Source: Medakamo hakoo (Eukaryota; Chlorophyta; Trebouxiophyceae; Coccomyxaceae). Taken from it: a stretch of 64,000 bases of DNA. The stretch lies in contig CP089465.1 of NCBI GenBank assembly GCA_026636295.1, positions 124,001-188,000 of the forward strand, written 5' to 3'. How positions within the stretch are numbered: position 1 is the stretch's first letter; every line of letters begins with the position of its first letter. The position numbers and the translations under genes were made by a program. Under the pieces are notes generated by a model. It ran no database searches and was not told where the DNA came from. It saw nothing but the letters and a program-made list of their open reading frames with translations. Shown here piece by piece: positions 31,189 to 43,995 of the stretch.

Positions 31189-31600
31189 AGCATTTGTTAG
31201 AAGAGGCCGCAACGAGGGGCGGATGGATGCATGATGGGTGGGTGATGGGTGGATGGTGAGACACCGCCCGAGCCGCACAAGAGAAAACGCGCGCACGGCC
31301 TCTGCGTTTTTTGTCCGCGCCCTGCCCCAGCGCTGCCTCTTAGTTCTACGCACGACCCACACACCGCCAGCCGACCAGTCCAGCACTCGTAGATCAATGC
31401 GGACAGGTGCGGCGCTGAGGGGCGGACGGCGGCCGGGGTTGAAGGGCGGCCCCGCGCGGGCAAGCGGAATCGCCCGCCGCCTCTGCTCTCTCCCGAGCGA
31501 GCGGCCGAGCAAGCGCCGCAGCAGGTTCTCTCGCCTCTCACGCCCCCACACCCGCCCCCCCTCCTCCCATCACACAACAGGCACGTCCGCCCAGTCGGAC

Positions 31601-33479
31601 ATGGGCCTGCGCTGCCAGGTGCGTCTTCTTGGCGGGTGGCAACAGCGGACAGGGGTGGTGGTGGCACAGCCTTCTTTTTTTGCCCGCGCCTCACCCTTTC
31701 GCGTGGCCAGCGGCCCCGAATCGGCGAGCGGCCCGCCCGCACACACGGCACCCGCGCATTGCGCCTCCTGACCCGCCTGCACGCCCACATTCCCCATACA
31801 TTCAATCCACAGGCCATCGTGTCCCGCGGCCCGCCCGCCGGCCCGCGCGTCGTCGCCGCGCCGCCGCTGCCGACGCCGCGCCGCGGCGCGCGCCTCGTCG
31901 TCCGCGCCTCCACGTCCGACGGCTCGCACACGCGCGTCGTCATCACGGGCATGGGCGTCGTGTCCTGCCTGGGCCACGAAGTGGACGAGTTTTACGACAA
32001 CCTCCTGGCGGTGCGTTGTGCCTTTGCTTTTGCTTTTCTCGAGCGCGCGTGCGCGCGCGCGAAATTCTTTCGCGGCCGTCGCGCGGGGGGGTTCCTCCCG
32101 GCCTCCGGTCACCGCTGCCCGCCGCAACCTCGGCTGCAAGGGCTGGGCTACTCGCTGGGAAAGGGTGTGAAGCCGGCGGGCGCCTGGATCGCTGCAAGCC
32201 GAGGGCGCGTGGAGGGCTGCGGGGCAGCACGCGCGCCGTTCGCGCCAACCTTCCCACCCCCCTCACCACCGCTCACACATTTTTTCCCACTCACCAGGGC
32301 AAGTCCGGCATCACGCCCATCACCGGGTGGGACGCATCCGAGTACGCCACCACCTTTGCCGGCGAAATCAAGGACGGAGACAGCCTGGCGGAAGGCTTCG
32401 TCTCCAAGAAGAACGCGCGGCGGCTGGACGCCGTCATCAAATACTCCCTGGTCGCCGGCAAAAAAGCCCTGCAGTCGGCGGGCGTCCCCTTTGACGCGCC
32501 CACCACGACGGCCGGCGGCCCCCTGGACCCGGCGCGCTGCGGCATCCTGGTCGGGACGGCCATGGGCGGCATGCAAACCTTCGCGACGGCGGTGGAGGAC
32601 TGGGCGACCAAGGGCTTTCGCCGCATGAACCCGTTCTGCATCCCTTTTGCCATCACCAACATGCCGGGCGCCCAGCTGGCCATGGACACGGGCTTCATGG
32701 GGCCGAACTACTCCATTTCGACGGCGTGCGCGACGGGGAATTACTGCCTGCTGGCGGCGGCGGACCACATCAGGCGGGGGGACGCCGACCTCATGCTCGC
32801 GGGCGGTGCCGACGCGGCCGTCATCCCGTCCGGCATCGGCGGCTTCACCGCGTGCAAGGCCCTGTCCCAGCGCAATGACGCGCCCGCCCGTGCGTCCCGG
32901 CCCTGGGACACGGACCGGGACGGCTTCGTCATGGGCGAGGGCGCGGGCGTCCTGGTCCTGGAGTCGGAGGCGCACGCCAAAGCGCGCGGCGCGACGATCC
33001 TGGCCGAGCTGGCGGGCGGCGCCGTCGGGTGCGACGCCCACCACATGACGGAGCCCCGGCCCGACGGCTCCGGCGTGGCGGCCTGCATCAAGCAAGCCCT
33101 GGCCGCGACGGGGACGGGCGCGGAGGAGGTGTGCTACGTCAACGCGCACGCGACGTCGACGCCCGCGGGCGACATCGCGGAGTGGAAGGCCATCCGCGCC
33201 GCCGTGCCGGGCGACCGCGTCAAGATCAACGCCACCAAATCGCTCATCGGCCACTTGCTGGGCGCGGCGTCCGCGGTGGAGGCCGTGGCGGCGGTGCAGG
33301 CCATCCGCACGGGGTGGCTGCACCCCACGCTGAACGTTGAGTCCCCCGACCCGGCCGTCGACACGGCCCGCATCGTCCTGGGCGAGAAGCTCCGCCACGA
33401 CACGCGGGTGGCGCTGTCGAATTCGTTCGGGTTTGGCGGTCACAACAGCTGCGTGGTGTTCAAGCGGTGGGAAGAGTGA
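31601..33479 (+). CDS. KAS2: 3-oxoacyl-[acyl-carrier-protein] synthase II (KASII/FabF), plastid
   Basis: Exons 31601-31618, 31813-32010 and 32298-33479 give 465 residues. The first coding exon holds only MGLRCQ; I chose it because it joins in phase to a good transit peptide ending LVVRAS before the mature VVITGMGVVSCLG. An in-frame ATG farther upstream (about 31397) is possible. The Cys-His-His triad is complete: SISTACATGNYC (nucleophile Cys), NAHATSTPAGD and ATKSLIGHLLGAA. Other marks are GTAMGGMQ, FVMGEGAGVLVLE and NSFGFGGHN. The enzyme elongates 16:0-ACP and shorter acyl-ACPs in plastid fatty-acid synthesis; KASI is the close alternative. Confidence 0.93.
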
Positions 33480-34061
33480 GAACCAAGGGGCGGACGGACA
33501 ATGGGAGAGAGAGGGAAAGGGGGGTGGGGGATGGATGGATGGGAGGGGGGGGGGACACGAGCGTTTGCTTTTTCTTCATTATTCTTTTTCTTTCTCTTTT
33601 TGGGCGTGAGTGTGCCTGTGGCCGTGTGAGCGGGAGGGGGAGAGGGCGTGAGTGTGGTGGCGTGTTGAGAGAGAGAGTATTCCGTTGACGGAAGACAGCA
33701 AAAAAAACGAGGGAGGAGCGGCAAGATGCAGAGGTTTATTTTTTTCTCGCGGCACGCAGGCGCCCCTGCCTTCCACGCCGCGGGGAAGCGCACCCACCCC
33801 CGCGCATTCCCCCACTCCCGCCCTTGTGACCGACTGCTACGAGGCTGGTCGTCACTGTGCGCGGGCGCGGGAGGCCAATTGACGTGCGTAGGAGTGTCTC
33901 GCGGCGGGCGGGGCGGTCTATTTTGCGTGCCACTCGCATCGAGTCGGCGCTGCCGCGAGAAGGGGGGGCCTCCGTCGTCGAGAGACGGGACCTGCGGCTC
34001 ACGCCCCTCCTCCACACACACAGACCCCCCTAGTCCGTAGCCGTCCTTCGTCCAAGAGAAA
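33480..34061. other. Intergenic region between KASII and DUF1349-like gene
   Basis: No gene is seen. It begins with purine-rich G runs and ATGG repeats (33528-33544), then a T/C-rich stretch with TTTTCTTCATTATTC, an A8 run at 33701, and GC-rich DNA before the next ATG. Confidence 0.5.
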
Positions 34062-36193
34062 ATGTGGGCCGCCCTGTCGGCCTGGGCGTTTGGCGAGGAG
34101 GAGGACGGCACGCTGCCGCCCGCTGGTGCTGCGTCGCCAGCGGACCCGCAGTGCTCCGCTTCTTCGCCCCGACCGGCCGCACCAGCCGCTGGCCTGGGCG
34201 CTCCCGCCTCCCCACCCCGCCGGTCGTCCACGCCCGGACCGCTGCTGAGTGCCGACGGCGCGGGTGTGAATGGCAAGGGCGTGACAGAGGGCGGGGAGGG
34301 AGGCGACGCCGCCCCGCGCGGCGGGCGCTCATTCCCCTCGACGGGCCTGGCCACGACCACGACCACCACCCCCGCCGCGCCTCCGTCCCCGCCATCTTCC
34401 ACTTCGTCCTCCTCCGGCCACGCGCCCGGCACGCCGCCTTCTGCCGACGCGACGTCACCACGGTCGTCTGCACGTGGAGAAGGCGGAGGCGACGGTGACG
34501 GCGACGACGACGGCTCGTCCCTTGCAGGCGGGTCGAGCCCGGAAGCGGAAACGAGCGCCGCGGCCGCCGCGCACGCCACGCCGCCCTCGGCCGCCACTCT
34601 GGCCGCCGCCGCCGCCAAGCTCAGCCTGGAGGCGGCTGGAGGTGGGGCGGCGGGCGGCGCTGCTGCCGCTGCGGCCGCGCCGGCGACGCCGGAGCAGCCG
34701 CGGGCGGAGCACCCACCGCCGCCGCCGGCCCGCCTCGCGTCCGCCGAACCCCTGGTCTCCGCGTTCGAGGCCCCGCCCGCGGCAGCAGCGGCCGCCGAGG
34801 CTGCGGCCGCGTTTGGAGTGGCGCCGGCGCCTCCTCCGTCCGCGCCGCCGCCCTCGCCCGCACTGGCCCGCGCCTCGTCCGGTGGGGGGCTGCCGCCCCT
34901 GCCACCCGCCCTCCTCACCTCGCACGGCTCCTCCGGCGGCGGTTCCCCGCCCGGCCCGGGCCTGCGCCGGGCCAGCGTGGACGGGTCGGGCTGCGGCGCG
35001 ACGCCTCCCCGGCCCCCGCTGCCGCGGCCGGCCTCGCATTCCTGCCTGCGCCGGCCCTCGGCCGACGGCGCGCTCTCCCCGACCGCCCGCCGCGCGCACG
35101 CCGCGGCCCGCCCCGTCAACGACCGCTTCTGTAAAGTCGTCCGCTTCGCCGAGGGCGTGGTCGACGCCGACCACTGCTTGGACGAGCGGTTTGCGGTCGA
35201 CGGCCACACAGACGGCCGGCTGGTGTGGGCGGCAGAGCCGCCAGCCCAGCGCGTGGGCGGCGGCTCCCTCTTCTTCGAGTGCGCGCCCGCGGCGGAAGCC
35301 TGGGCGGCGGCCGCGGCAGGAGCGGCGAGGGAAGCCGCGGCGGCGGCGGCGGCGGCGGCGGCCGAGGGCGGGGGCCCCCACCCCTCGCACCAGTCCTCCC
35401 ACGCCCCCGCCGGTCTGTGCGACGCCTCCCTCTCCTCCACCGCCTCTCTGCCGCCGCCCTGGCCGGGCGCAGGCGGCCCTGGGTCGGGGCCGGGGACGCC
35501 CGCCCGCCCGCCGTCCCTGGGCAGCCTGGGCGCGGCCGCCTCGCCGCCGCTCCTCCCGGGGCGGCCGCCCCACACGGCGGCGGCGCCCCACCCGCACCCG
35601 CTCCACCTGCCGTCGCCCACCGCGCTCCTGGCCGACGACAACGGCCACTTTCTGCACGTCCCGCGCGTGTACGGCGACTTCACCATGACGACGCACGTGC
35701 GCTTTGACCTGCGCACGCCGGGCGACCAGGCGGGGCTCATGGTCCGCATCAACCCGGGCTGCTGGCTGAAAGTGGGCGTGGAGGCGGAGCCGGGCACCGC
35801 GGCCGGCGCGCCGCCGCGCCTCGTCGCGGTCGTCGTCAACGGCGGCGCCGCCGACCGGTCGTCCGCGGCGTTCCCGTCGTCGACCAACGAAGCGGGCCTG
35901 CGCATTCGGCGGTGCGGCGCGCACTACTACGCGGAAGCCCGCCCGCCCGGCCACCGGTGGGAGCAGGTGCGCCGGCTGTGCCTGGTGGACGACAACGGCG
36001 CGGGCGGCCCCGCGGCCGCGGGCTTGTACGCCGCCGCGCCGTGCGGGCCGGGCGCGTCCGCCGAGTTTGGGGGGCTGGTCATCCGGGCGGGCGACGGCGC
36101 GGGCGGGTGCGGGGCCAGCCAGCCGTGCGGGGGCGGGGGCGGGTCCTTCCCCTGCCTCGTCTCCCTGGCCACCGTGGCGGGCGAGCCCGCCCC

Positions 36194-36224
<31 letters not shown>

Positions 36225-36266
36225 TCGGCCGCGCCCGTCGTGGCTCGGCCGGCCACGGCGCCGTGA
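34062..36266 (+). CDS. DUF1349/concanavalin-like domain protein with disordered N-terminal half
   Basis: An intronless gene for 734 residues. The first 340 are Ala/Pro/Ser-rich and look disordered. A short conserved-looking block at about 350 reads VNDRFCKVVRFAEGVVDADH. The C-terminal domain (about 525-690) is DUF1349-like: DDNGHFLHVPRVYGDFTMTT, LRTPGDQAGLMVRINPGCWL, KVGVE, LVAVVVNGG, LRIRRCGAHYYAEA and GLYAAAP. DUF1349 domains have a concanavalin-like beta sandwich; the yeast member Ree1 affects enolase. The QAGLMVR and KxGVE signatures are retained. Function here is unknown. Ala and Gly runs, and a poly-Pro run near the end, are the longest low-complexity parts. Confidence 0.8.
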
Positions 36267-36466
36267 GAGAGAGACTTTTTGTGTACGATTGTTGTTGATT
36301 TCATTCGTTGGTGCGTGCGCGGCCGGCCTGCGTGCCGTGCTTCCGCGCGTCGCTCGTTTTTTGTTGACTCCCGACATGTTTTTTTTTTTAGCAACCCTCC
36401 GACCCGCCCGCCCCACACACGCTCGTCCGCCTCAAAAAAGACGGCCGTCGCCGCTCTCTCGCCCCC

Positions 36467-38117
36467 ATGCCGCCCGACGCCAGACCACCCCCGCCGTCAG
36501 CACCGGCCGGGCCGCCGCCCGCAGCAGGCAGCGGCGGCATCCCGGACCTGGTGTTCCGGTGAGAAGGGAGGGGGAGGGGGCGTTGGATTTTTGTGGGGCC
36601 GCCCGCGCCCAGCCCCCTCCCTCCGGCCGCGAGGCTCTCCACCTCCCCCCCCCCCTCCCCCGCTCCACCACCACCCACCCACCACCCAAAAACACACGCC
36701 AGCCACGCCTTCACCGGCCCGGACCCGGCCATCGCCGGCTGCCTGGCTTGCACCGCGTCGCCACCGGCCTCCGTGTCCGCGACGGCGGCGGGTTTGGTCA
36801 TCACGGCGCTGGGCGGCGGCGGTGGCGCGTCGCAGCGCCTCATCCGCCCGCCGCCCGGCGGCGGGCCGCTGACCGCGGCCGCGCTTTCGCCCTCCCGCTC
36901 CCACGCTGCTTTGGCTGAACGGGCGTCCATGCCAGGCTCCCCTCCGCTACTTGCCGTCTATGACGTCGCCAGCGGGCGGCGGCGCAAAGCGCTGGCATGG
37001 CCAGTGGGAGCCGACGCGGCGGTCAGTTTTGAGTTTTTTGGGGGGGGTTCGGCGACCCGTTTTTTTGCTTGCCAGCCCCCTGTCTCGGCGCCTGCTCTTT
37101 CATGGCACGCGCGGTATAACGTAGAAGACAAGAAGGCAAGAGAGCCGAAACAAGGGCCAAACAACGACTGAAAAATACCCCCCCCCCTCCCCCCTCCAGG
37201 AAATTCTGTCCGTCGCCTTCTCCCACGACGGCCGCCTGCTCGCGGCCCTGGGGTCCGGCCCTGCCCACCCGCTCGCCGTCTGGTCCTGGGAACGGGCGCA
37301 CCTGGAGGCATGGGCGCCGTCCGCGGGCGGGGGTGGGGGTGGTGGTGGGGCAGGAGCCGTGTCGTCCCTCTCCTTCGCGCCGCCCGCGGCGGTCGCGTCC
37401 GCCGCCGCCGCCGGCGGCTCGGGAAACGACCCGCCGCCCTTCCTGCTCGCCCTCGTCAGCGGGAGTGGAGCGCGCACGCTGCGCCCGGACGGCGCGGGCG
37501 GGCTGCGCCCCGCGGCCGGCGTGCTGCCCGCCCGGGCGGGCGCGCTCTGCGCCGGCGGGCCGGCGGGCCACGCTGCGCGCGACGTGCACGACGCCGGCCA
37601 ACCGCCCCTCGTCTCCGCGTCCGCCTGGCTGCCCGACGGCTCGCTGGCCCTGGGCACCACCGCGGGCGACGTGCACGTGTTTGGGTGTGGGCCGGGCGGC
37701 GAGCACGCCGCGCTGGAGGGCGGCGGCGGCGTGGCCGTGGGCGGCGGGCCGCCGCTGCCGGGCGTGTGGGCCGCGCCGCCGCTCGGTCCGCCCGCCACGC
37801 CGTCGCCGCCGCCGCCGCCGGACGCTCCCTCCCCCATCACCTGCCTCCTGGCCCTGAGCCGTGGCTTGGCGGCGGGGCGGGCCGACGGCAGCGTGCGGCT
37901 GTGGGAACGGAGCGGCGGCGGCGGCGCCCTCGCGCCCGTCGCGGCGCTCGGGGCCGCGGCCCGCCCGCCGGGCGCCGGGCCGCCCCCCGCCGCCGCCGCC
38001 GCGCCCTCCCCGCTCACCGGCCTGGCGGCCCCGCCGGACGAGTCGGTCCTGGTCGCGTCGTCCGCCGACGGCTGCGTGTCCAGCCTGGCCCTGCCGCCGG
38101 CCGGCTGGTGGGCGGCG

Positions 38118-38152
<35 letters not shown>

Positions 38153-40505
38153 CGCCCCCCCGGCCTTTCGCATGGCGGCGCCGCCGCCGCACGCCGCCCC
38201 CCTCCTCTCCGCGTCCTTCGCCTCCTCCCGCCCCTTCCTCGCGACCGCGGGCGCCGACGGCTCCCTGCGCGTCTGGCACACGGGCGCCGCCGGGGCGGGG
38301 CCGGCCCTCGTGGCGGCCGGGTGGGCGCCCGGCGCCGGCCACGCCGGCGCGGCGCTCTCCCCCGACGGCCTCACCCTCGCGGCGTCGTCGGCCGACGGCC
38401 TGGCCCTCCTCGCCGTCACGGCCGGCGCCCTGGTCCCACTGCCCGGCCCGGCCCTCAAGGCGGGCGGCGGCGGGGCGGGCGGCGGCCCGCCGCCCGCGTT
38501 CGCGGCGGAGGGCGGCCCCCCCATCCTCGCGGCCGCGGGCGGCGGGCCGGCCGGCTCGGTCGCCCTCTTCCTCTCGCCGGCGTCCGCCCGGCCGGCCGCC
38601 CCCTCCGCCACGCTGCGGGGTGGCCACGCCGGCCGCGTCCGCTGCCTGGCCTGGGGGGCCGGGCCCGGCGGCGCGCCCGCTGCCGGCCTGGGCGCGCCGC
38701 CGGTGCTATGGACCGCAGGCGGCTGCGGTGACGTGGCGGGCTGGGACGTCGCGAGCGGCAGCCGCCTCGCCGCCCGGCCGCCCGAGCGCGGGGCCGCGGT
38801 GGTGGCGCTGGCGCCAGGGCCTGGGTCGGCCTGCGTCTTCGTCGCCCGGTCGGACGGCGTGGTGCACGGCCTGGCGGCCGGCACGGCGGGCGGCGGCGGT
38901 AGCGAGCCGCCACCGCCCCTCACCCTCGCCGGCGCGGCGCCCTCCCCCGCCGCCACCGCTCTGGCCGCCCCACCGCACGCCCGTTTCCTGGTGGCGGGGA
39001 CGAGTGCGGGCGCCTTGCGGGCGCACGCCCTCCCCCTACCGCCGCCGGGCGGGACGGACGGCGGCCCGCCGCCGGCGGAGGCGCGCGTCGGCGCCGGCCC
39101 CGTCACCGCGCTCGCGGCCGACGCGCGCGGCGCGCTGCTGGCCGCCGCCTCCGCTGACGGCGGCCTGACCCTCTTTTCCATCGCCGGCGCGGACGCGGCC
39201 GCCGCCGCGGCGGGCGCGCCCCCCCGCGCCCCCCTGCCCGGCCTGCTCGTGCCGGCGGAAGCCCTGGCGGCCGCGGCGGCCGCCGCGGCCGAGTCGGCCG
39301 CGGCCGCCCGAGAAGCCGCGGCCGAAGGCGCCCTCGCCGCCGCCGCCGCCCGGGCCGCCGCCCGGGCCGCGGCCGACGCCGCCGCCGCGCGCGCCGCGTC
39401 TGACTTGAAAGACGCAGCGGACGCGGCGGCGGCGGACCGCCGGGCCGCGGCCGCGCGCGAGGCCGGCGTGCGGGCGGCCGCAGCCGCCGCCGCCGACAGG
39501 GCGGCCGCCGCGCTCGCGGCCCGCGACGCGGCCGCTGCCGCCGCCGTCATGAGTGCACGTGTCGACGCGGCGGCGGCGGTGAAGGAGGCGGAGGGGCGTG
39601 CGGCGGCGGCGCGGGAGGAGGCGGCGGCCGCGGCGGAGCGGGCGGCGCGTGCGGTGGCCGCGGCCGAGGCGGCCGCCGCGCAGCGCGTGGCGGCGGCGGA
39701 AGCCGCGACCGCCGCCGTCCGGGCGGAGGCGGAGGCTGCTGCTGCTGCCGCGTCCGCCCGCCTGGCCGCGACGGAAGCGGACGCGGAGGAGGGCGCGGCG
39801 GCCGCGGCGGCCGACGCCGGCGCGGCCTTCGCGGCCGAGCGCGCGGCATGCCTGCGCGCCCGGACCGAGGCCGAGGCGGGGGCCCGGGCGGCCGCGGCGT
39901 CGGCCACGCGCGCCGAGGCGGCCGTGACGGACGCGGCCGCGGCCAAAGCGGCGCTGGCGGCCGTGCGCGCGGCGGCGGAGGCGGCCGCAGCCGAGGCCGG
40001 GCGCCTGAGGGACGCCCTGGCCGCGGCGCGGGCCGAGGCCGACGCCGCGAAGCGGGCCGCCAAGGCCACGGCGGCCAAGGCGGCGGGCGCGGAAGCTGAA
40101 GCCGCGGCTGGGCGGGCGGCGGCCAAAGCGGCGGCCGGCCGGCTGGCGGCCGCGGAAGCGGACGGACGGGCGGCCGGGCGCGCGGCGGCGTTGGCAGAGG
40201 CCCGCAACAACGCGCCCCCACCGCCGCCGTCGCCGCCCCCACCACCGCCGCCGTCCTCTCGCCCGGCCTCGTGCTTGGCTCGGCGTGCGGTGCCTGTGTC
40301 CGCCGTCGCGGAAGGCGTCCAGACGGACGGCGACGCCGCCGAAGCGTCCGCCCGGGCCGCCGTCGCAGCGCTGACCCGCGCGCTCGCCCGCGAGAAAGAC
40401 CGCGCCCGCGCCCAGGCGCGGGCGGACTTGGCGGAGCGCAAGGCGCTGCTGGCCGCGGCGCAGCAGGCGGGCAAGGGGGGAGGAGGGGGGGAGCGTTTGA
40501 ACTGA
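36467..40505 (+). CDS. WD40-repeat and coiled-coil protein resembling ciliary CFAP57
   Basis: Exons 36467-36558, 36703-37021 and 37200-40505 give 1238 residues. The N-terminal part matches the layout of CFAP57/CFAP44: LVFRHAFTGP, a SPSRSHAALAE block, LLAVYDVASGRRRKAL and ILSVAFSHDGRLLAALG followed by AVWSWE. WD-type repeats continue (GRADGSVRLWER, TAGADGSLRVWHTG, ALSPDGLTLAASSADG, GGHAGRVRCLAWG, AAASADGGLTLFS). From about residue 770 an Ala-rich charged coiled coil runs some 430 residues and ends in a basic segment (LTRALAREKDRARAQ). CFAP57 is an inner-arm dynein factor of motile cilia. The coiled coil is much more Ala-rich than in known members, so orthology is likely but not certain. It faces the mannosidase gene tail to tail, 47 bp away. 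Confidence 0.72.
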
Positions 40506-40552
40506 ACTGGAAAAAAAAAAAACGGAGCAACAGACCACCAATATCAAAAGTC

Positions 40553-43500
40553 TCACACCCCGTCTCGCCTGGCCGCGGCGGCCGCGGCCGCCGTCCCGAC
40601 CGCCGCCCACGCCGCGCACCGGGCCCGCAGCGCGGCTTTACCCGCGGTCACAGCCGCGCGCTCAGCTGCCGCCGCCACGGCGGCCGGGTCGCCTTGCGGG
40701 GCGGACGACGCGGCGGCGAGGGCGGCGGCGAGCGCGACGCCGCCCTCGTCGCCGCCGCCGCTCCCACCGCTCCCGCCGCCGCCCGCCGGCGGGGGCGGCG
40801 TCAGGTAGCCGGGGCGGGCGGCGACGTCGGCGGGGCCGCCCGCAATGGGCAGGGCGTGCGCTTCCGTGTTGAAGACCCAAGAGGTCAGCGGCACCGCTTC
40901 GCCCCGGCCGTCGGCGCCCGCGCGCGCCGCGCCGCCGCCGCCGCCGCCGCCGCCATCGGCCACGGCGCCGTCGTCGAACAGCAGCAGCAGGTACTTGAGC
41001 GTTTCCGCCAGCCAAAACGAGTCCGCGACGTCCCGGTGGGTGGGCGGGACGGACAGGACGGAGTCGAGGGCGGCAAAGGAACGCGCAGGTTTGGCAGCGT
41101 CGCCGGGCTCAGCGCGCTCGTCGTGGCCCGCAGCCACCCCGCCGGCGCCGGCGCGCTCCCCCGCTGCTGGCCGGTCCACGGCCGCCCACTTGGCAAACGC
41201 CCGGAACGCCGCCCACCCCATGTCCCTGTACCGCTCCTCCCGCGTGACCCGCCATAGGATGAACATGGACTCCACGGCTTCCGGGCGGAGGAGATTGTGC
41301 GCGTCCGGGTGTTTGATGAAAAAGGCGCCGCCGCCCACGTCGGGCGTGTGCGCTTTGGGAAAGGCGGCGCCGCCGCCGCCCCCGCCGCCGGCCGCCGGCT
41401 TTCCACCCCCCAACCCCGCCGCCAGCCGCTCGGCGGCCGCGTCGTCCAGCGAGACGGAGTTGGACGCCAGGACGGCGTCGGCGGCGGCGGACGCGGATGC
41501 GGCGGCCGCGTCGCGCGCCGCGTCGCGCGCCGCGGACGCTGTCGCCGGGTCGGCGGCAGCGCGCCCGCCGGCCACGCCGCCGCTGCCGCGCTCGTGGAAG
41601 TGGACGATCTCCGGGGCCAGGCCCGTGGGCGTGCGCCTGTACATGGCGTAGCACGTCGCCATGAGGTCGCGCGCGACGTCCAAGTCGGGCGCGTCGGGAG
41701 GGGACCCGGGCGGCAGGTCGGCCAGCGGGCGGCGCGTGTCAAGCCCGACATGCGCGCCGAGCGCGAGCAGGCCCGGCAGGAAACAGACCAAGTGGTCCAT
41801 CTTGGCCACGACCCGGCCGGCGTGCCATTCGGCGACGTACAGCAGGCCGGCGTCCGCCTGTTGCGGGGTCAGGCCCTCCGACGCGGCGGCGGCCCGGTCG
41901 GACGGCGCCGACCGGTGGAGGAGGTGGGACCGCACCGCCCGCATGGACGCACGGTATGCGTCGGCCATCCACGCGTCCTCCGCCCGCCGCCCGCGGCCGA
42001 TCCACGTCTTGAGCAGGTACTCGAAGTACGAGTCGCCGCGCGCGCCCAGGGTGACGACGGACGAGGCCGGGCGGGCGTCGGCGGGGTCCAGAAACATGGG
42101 CGGCAGGTGGCGGGGCGGCGGGACGGAGCGGTCAGACCCGCCGCTGGGCGCCGGGTCGGCCGCGGCCAGGTGTGCCACCCGCCTCAGGGCGGCCAGCGCG
42201 GCGGCCGCGGGCGCGGCCTCGCCCGTGGCGCGCGCCAGAAAATCCAGCTCGACGGCCAGGGTGGTGGCCTCGGCCAGCGAGGAGAAGTGCGTCCAGGCCG
42301 GCGGCGCCGCGTCCAGGCGGCCGGGGTTGACGTCGGACAGCGGCGCGCCGCCGCCGGCGTGGACGCCCAGCAGGTTGACGCCGCCGTACGGCGGTCCGCC
42401 GCCCGGCGCCGCGTCCGGCCAGGCCGACCAGGCGGTGGCCACGTCGGCGGACGACGCGGTCAGGGACCCGTTGGCCGCGGGGGCCAGGCCGGGCGAGAGG
42501 CGCAGGGCAAGCTCGGCCGCGCGGGCGAGGAGGAGCGGGTCGGCGCCGCCGCGCCCGCCCGTCAGCGCCGGCTCCAGGACGGCCGCGGACAGGAGGCCGC
42601 CCACCACGCGGATGGTCGTCTCGAACAGGGAGACCGTCTTGTCGGGCGCCACGTTGAGGGCGGACCCCACCCAGGCCTTGGCGGCGTCGAAGCGGGCCCG
42701 CTCGCCCGCGAGCAGCAGCGTGTCGAGGCCGTCGACGAGCGTCAAGCCCATGCCCACCCACTCGTGCCGCCCCCCGGTCAGGGGCCGGACCTCGTCCGCG
42801 CCCCAGGCCGCGGACGCGTAGGCATCCCAGGTGTCGCGGATGGCGGACGCGACGGCGGCGCGGCGGGCGGACGGGGACGAGGCGCAGGCGAGGGCCGCGT
42901 CGGGGCGCGCGCCCGCGCCGCCCGGCTGTTCGAGCGACTCGCACGCCGCGCGGGACAGGACGCACACGCCGCCCAGGCGGCAGGCCAAAGACTCGTCCTC
43001 GGGCACGGCCGCCGCGCCGCCCTTGCCGCGGCCCACGAGGGGCGGGCCCCGGTCCACGTCGCCGAGGGCGAAGGGGTCGGCGGCCGCGGCCGCGGCCGCG
43101 ACCGCGGACGACGCGGCGGCGGCGGCGGATGGAGGCGCGTTTTTGTGCTGCGCCGCCCGCAACGGCTGGTCGGGCGGGCCGTGGTCGACGGCCGCCACGG
43201 CAGCTGCAGCGGCGGCGTCCAGGGCGGCGGCGGCGGCCAATGCAGCGACTTCGCCGCCGGCCCCGCCAGCCGCGACGGCCGGGACGGCTTTGGTGGACGC
43301 GAGGGTGGCGCCGGCCACGGGCGGAGGCGGAGCACCGCCGCTCGGCCACAGCAGCACCGCTCCCACGACCAGGCCCAAGCCCACGCAGGCAAACAGGAGC
43401 GGGCTGGGCCGGCCTCGGCGGCCGCCCAGGGCACGGGAGAGGCCGGCGAGCGTTGACTGTTGTTTTTCAGCGTGTTTTTTTTGTCCAGGGGTGGGAGTGT

Positions 43501-43776
43501 GTCAGGTCAGGTTGGGAGCGCCCGATTGGTTTTTTCGAGCGCGCGCAGTGCGGCCGCGTCCGCCCAACAAAAGAGCTCACCTCCCGCGGCTTGTCGCCTT
43601 TGGAGTAGACGGTCCGGCCGGACTCCAGCGCGTCGCCCGGGTCGACGGCCGGGCCTGTTCGCGTGGGGGGGACGGTGGATGGGATGAGAGCGCGTTCTTT
43701 GCATGCGGCACCGCGCACGCAGCATGCTCCCGCGTCCCGAGCCGCTCTCGCGCTCACCTGTCCTGCCGCCGTACAT
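40553..43776 (-). CDS. Class I alpha-1,2-mannosidase (GH47)
   Basis: Exons 43776-43758 (MYGGRT), 43654-43581 and 43456-40553 give 998 residues. A cytosolic tail of about 50 residues, then LLFACVGLGLVVGAVLLW, forms a type II signal anchor of the ER or Golgi. The GH47 barrel follows an Ala-rich stem: IRDTWDAYASAAWGADEV, GMGLTLVDGLDTLLLAG, VSLFETTIRVVGGLLSA (catalytic Glu), LGARGDSYFEYLLKTW, MDHLVCFLPGLLALGAH, LRPEAVESMFILWRVT and FNTEAHALPI (Thr for calcium). The enzyme trims Man9 N-glycans. It is longer than plant MNS proteins (about 560-620) owing to Ala/Gly inserts around residues 70-190, 700 and at the C-terminus. The three-residue-phase joins of the two short exons support the start. Confidence 0.92.
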
Positions 43777-43995
43777 GCTGGCGTGTGTGCGGCACTCGCG
43801 CGCGGGCCTGTGCCACGGAGCGTGGCTTTCCCTTGGAGGCGCCCGCGCCTTTTGTCTTTTTTTTCCCGTTTTCGCCCGACGAAGAAACGCGAGTCTGGTC
43901 TCCCGCTGGAGCGACTGTGCTCAAACCCACAAAAAAGGCCGGCCGGGGCAAGGCGGAGGGGGACCTCTCCCCTCCTCCTCAACTTGGACAGGAGG
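43777..43995. promoter_or_regulatory. Divergent promoter region mannosidase/ankyrin
   Basis: 219 bp between divergent start codons. It includes a pyrimidine run with T9 near 43855 and no TATA box. Shared promoter is inferred. Confidence 0.5.

Noticed and set aside
33440-35905. Minus-strand ORF of 821 codons
   Set aside because: Antisense to the DUF1349-like gene, which shows conserved blocks on the plus strand.
37100-40474. Minus-strand ORF of 1124 codons, Ala-rich
   Set aside because: Shadow of the CFAP57-like gene; WD40 signatures and the splice phases support the plus strand only.
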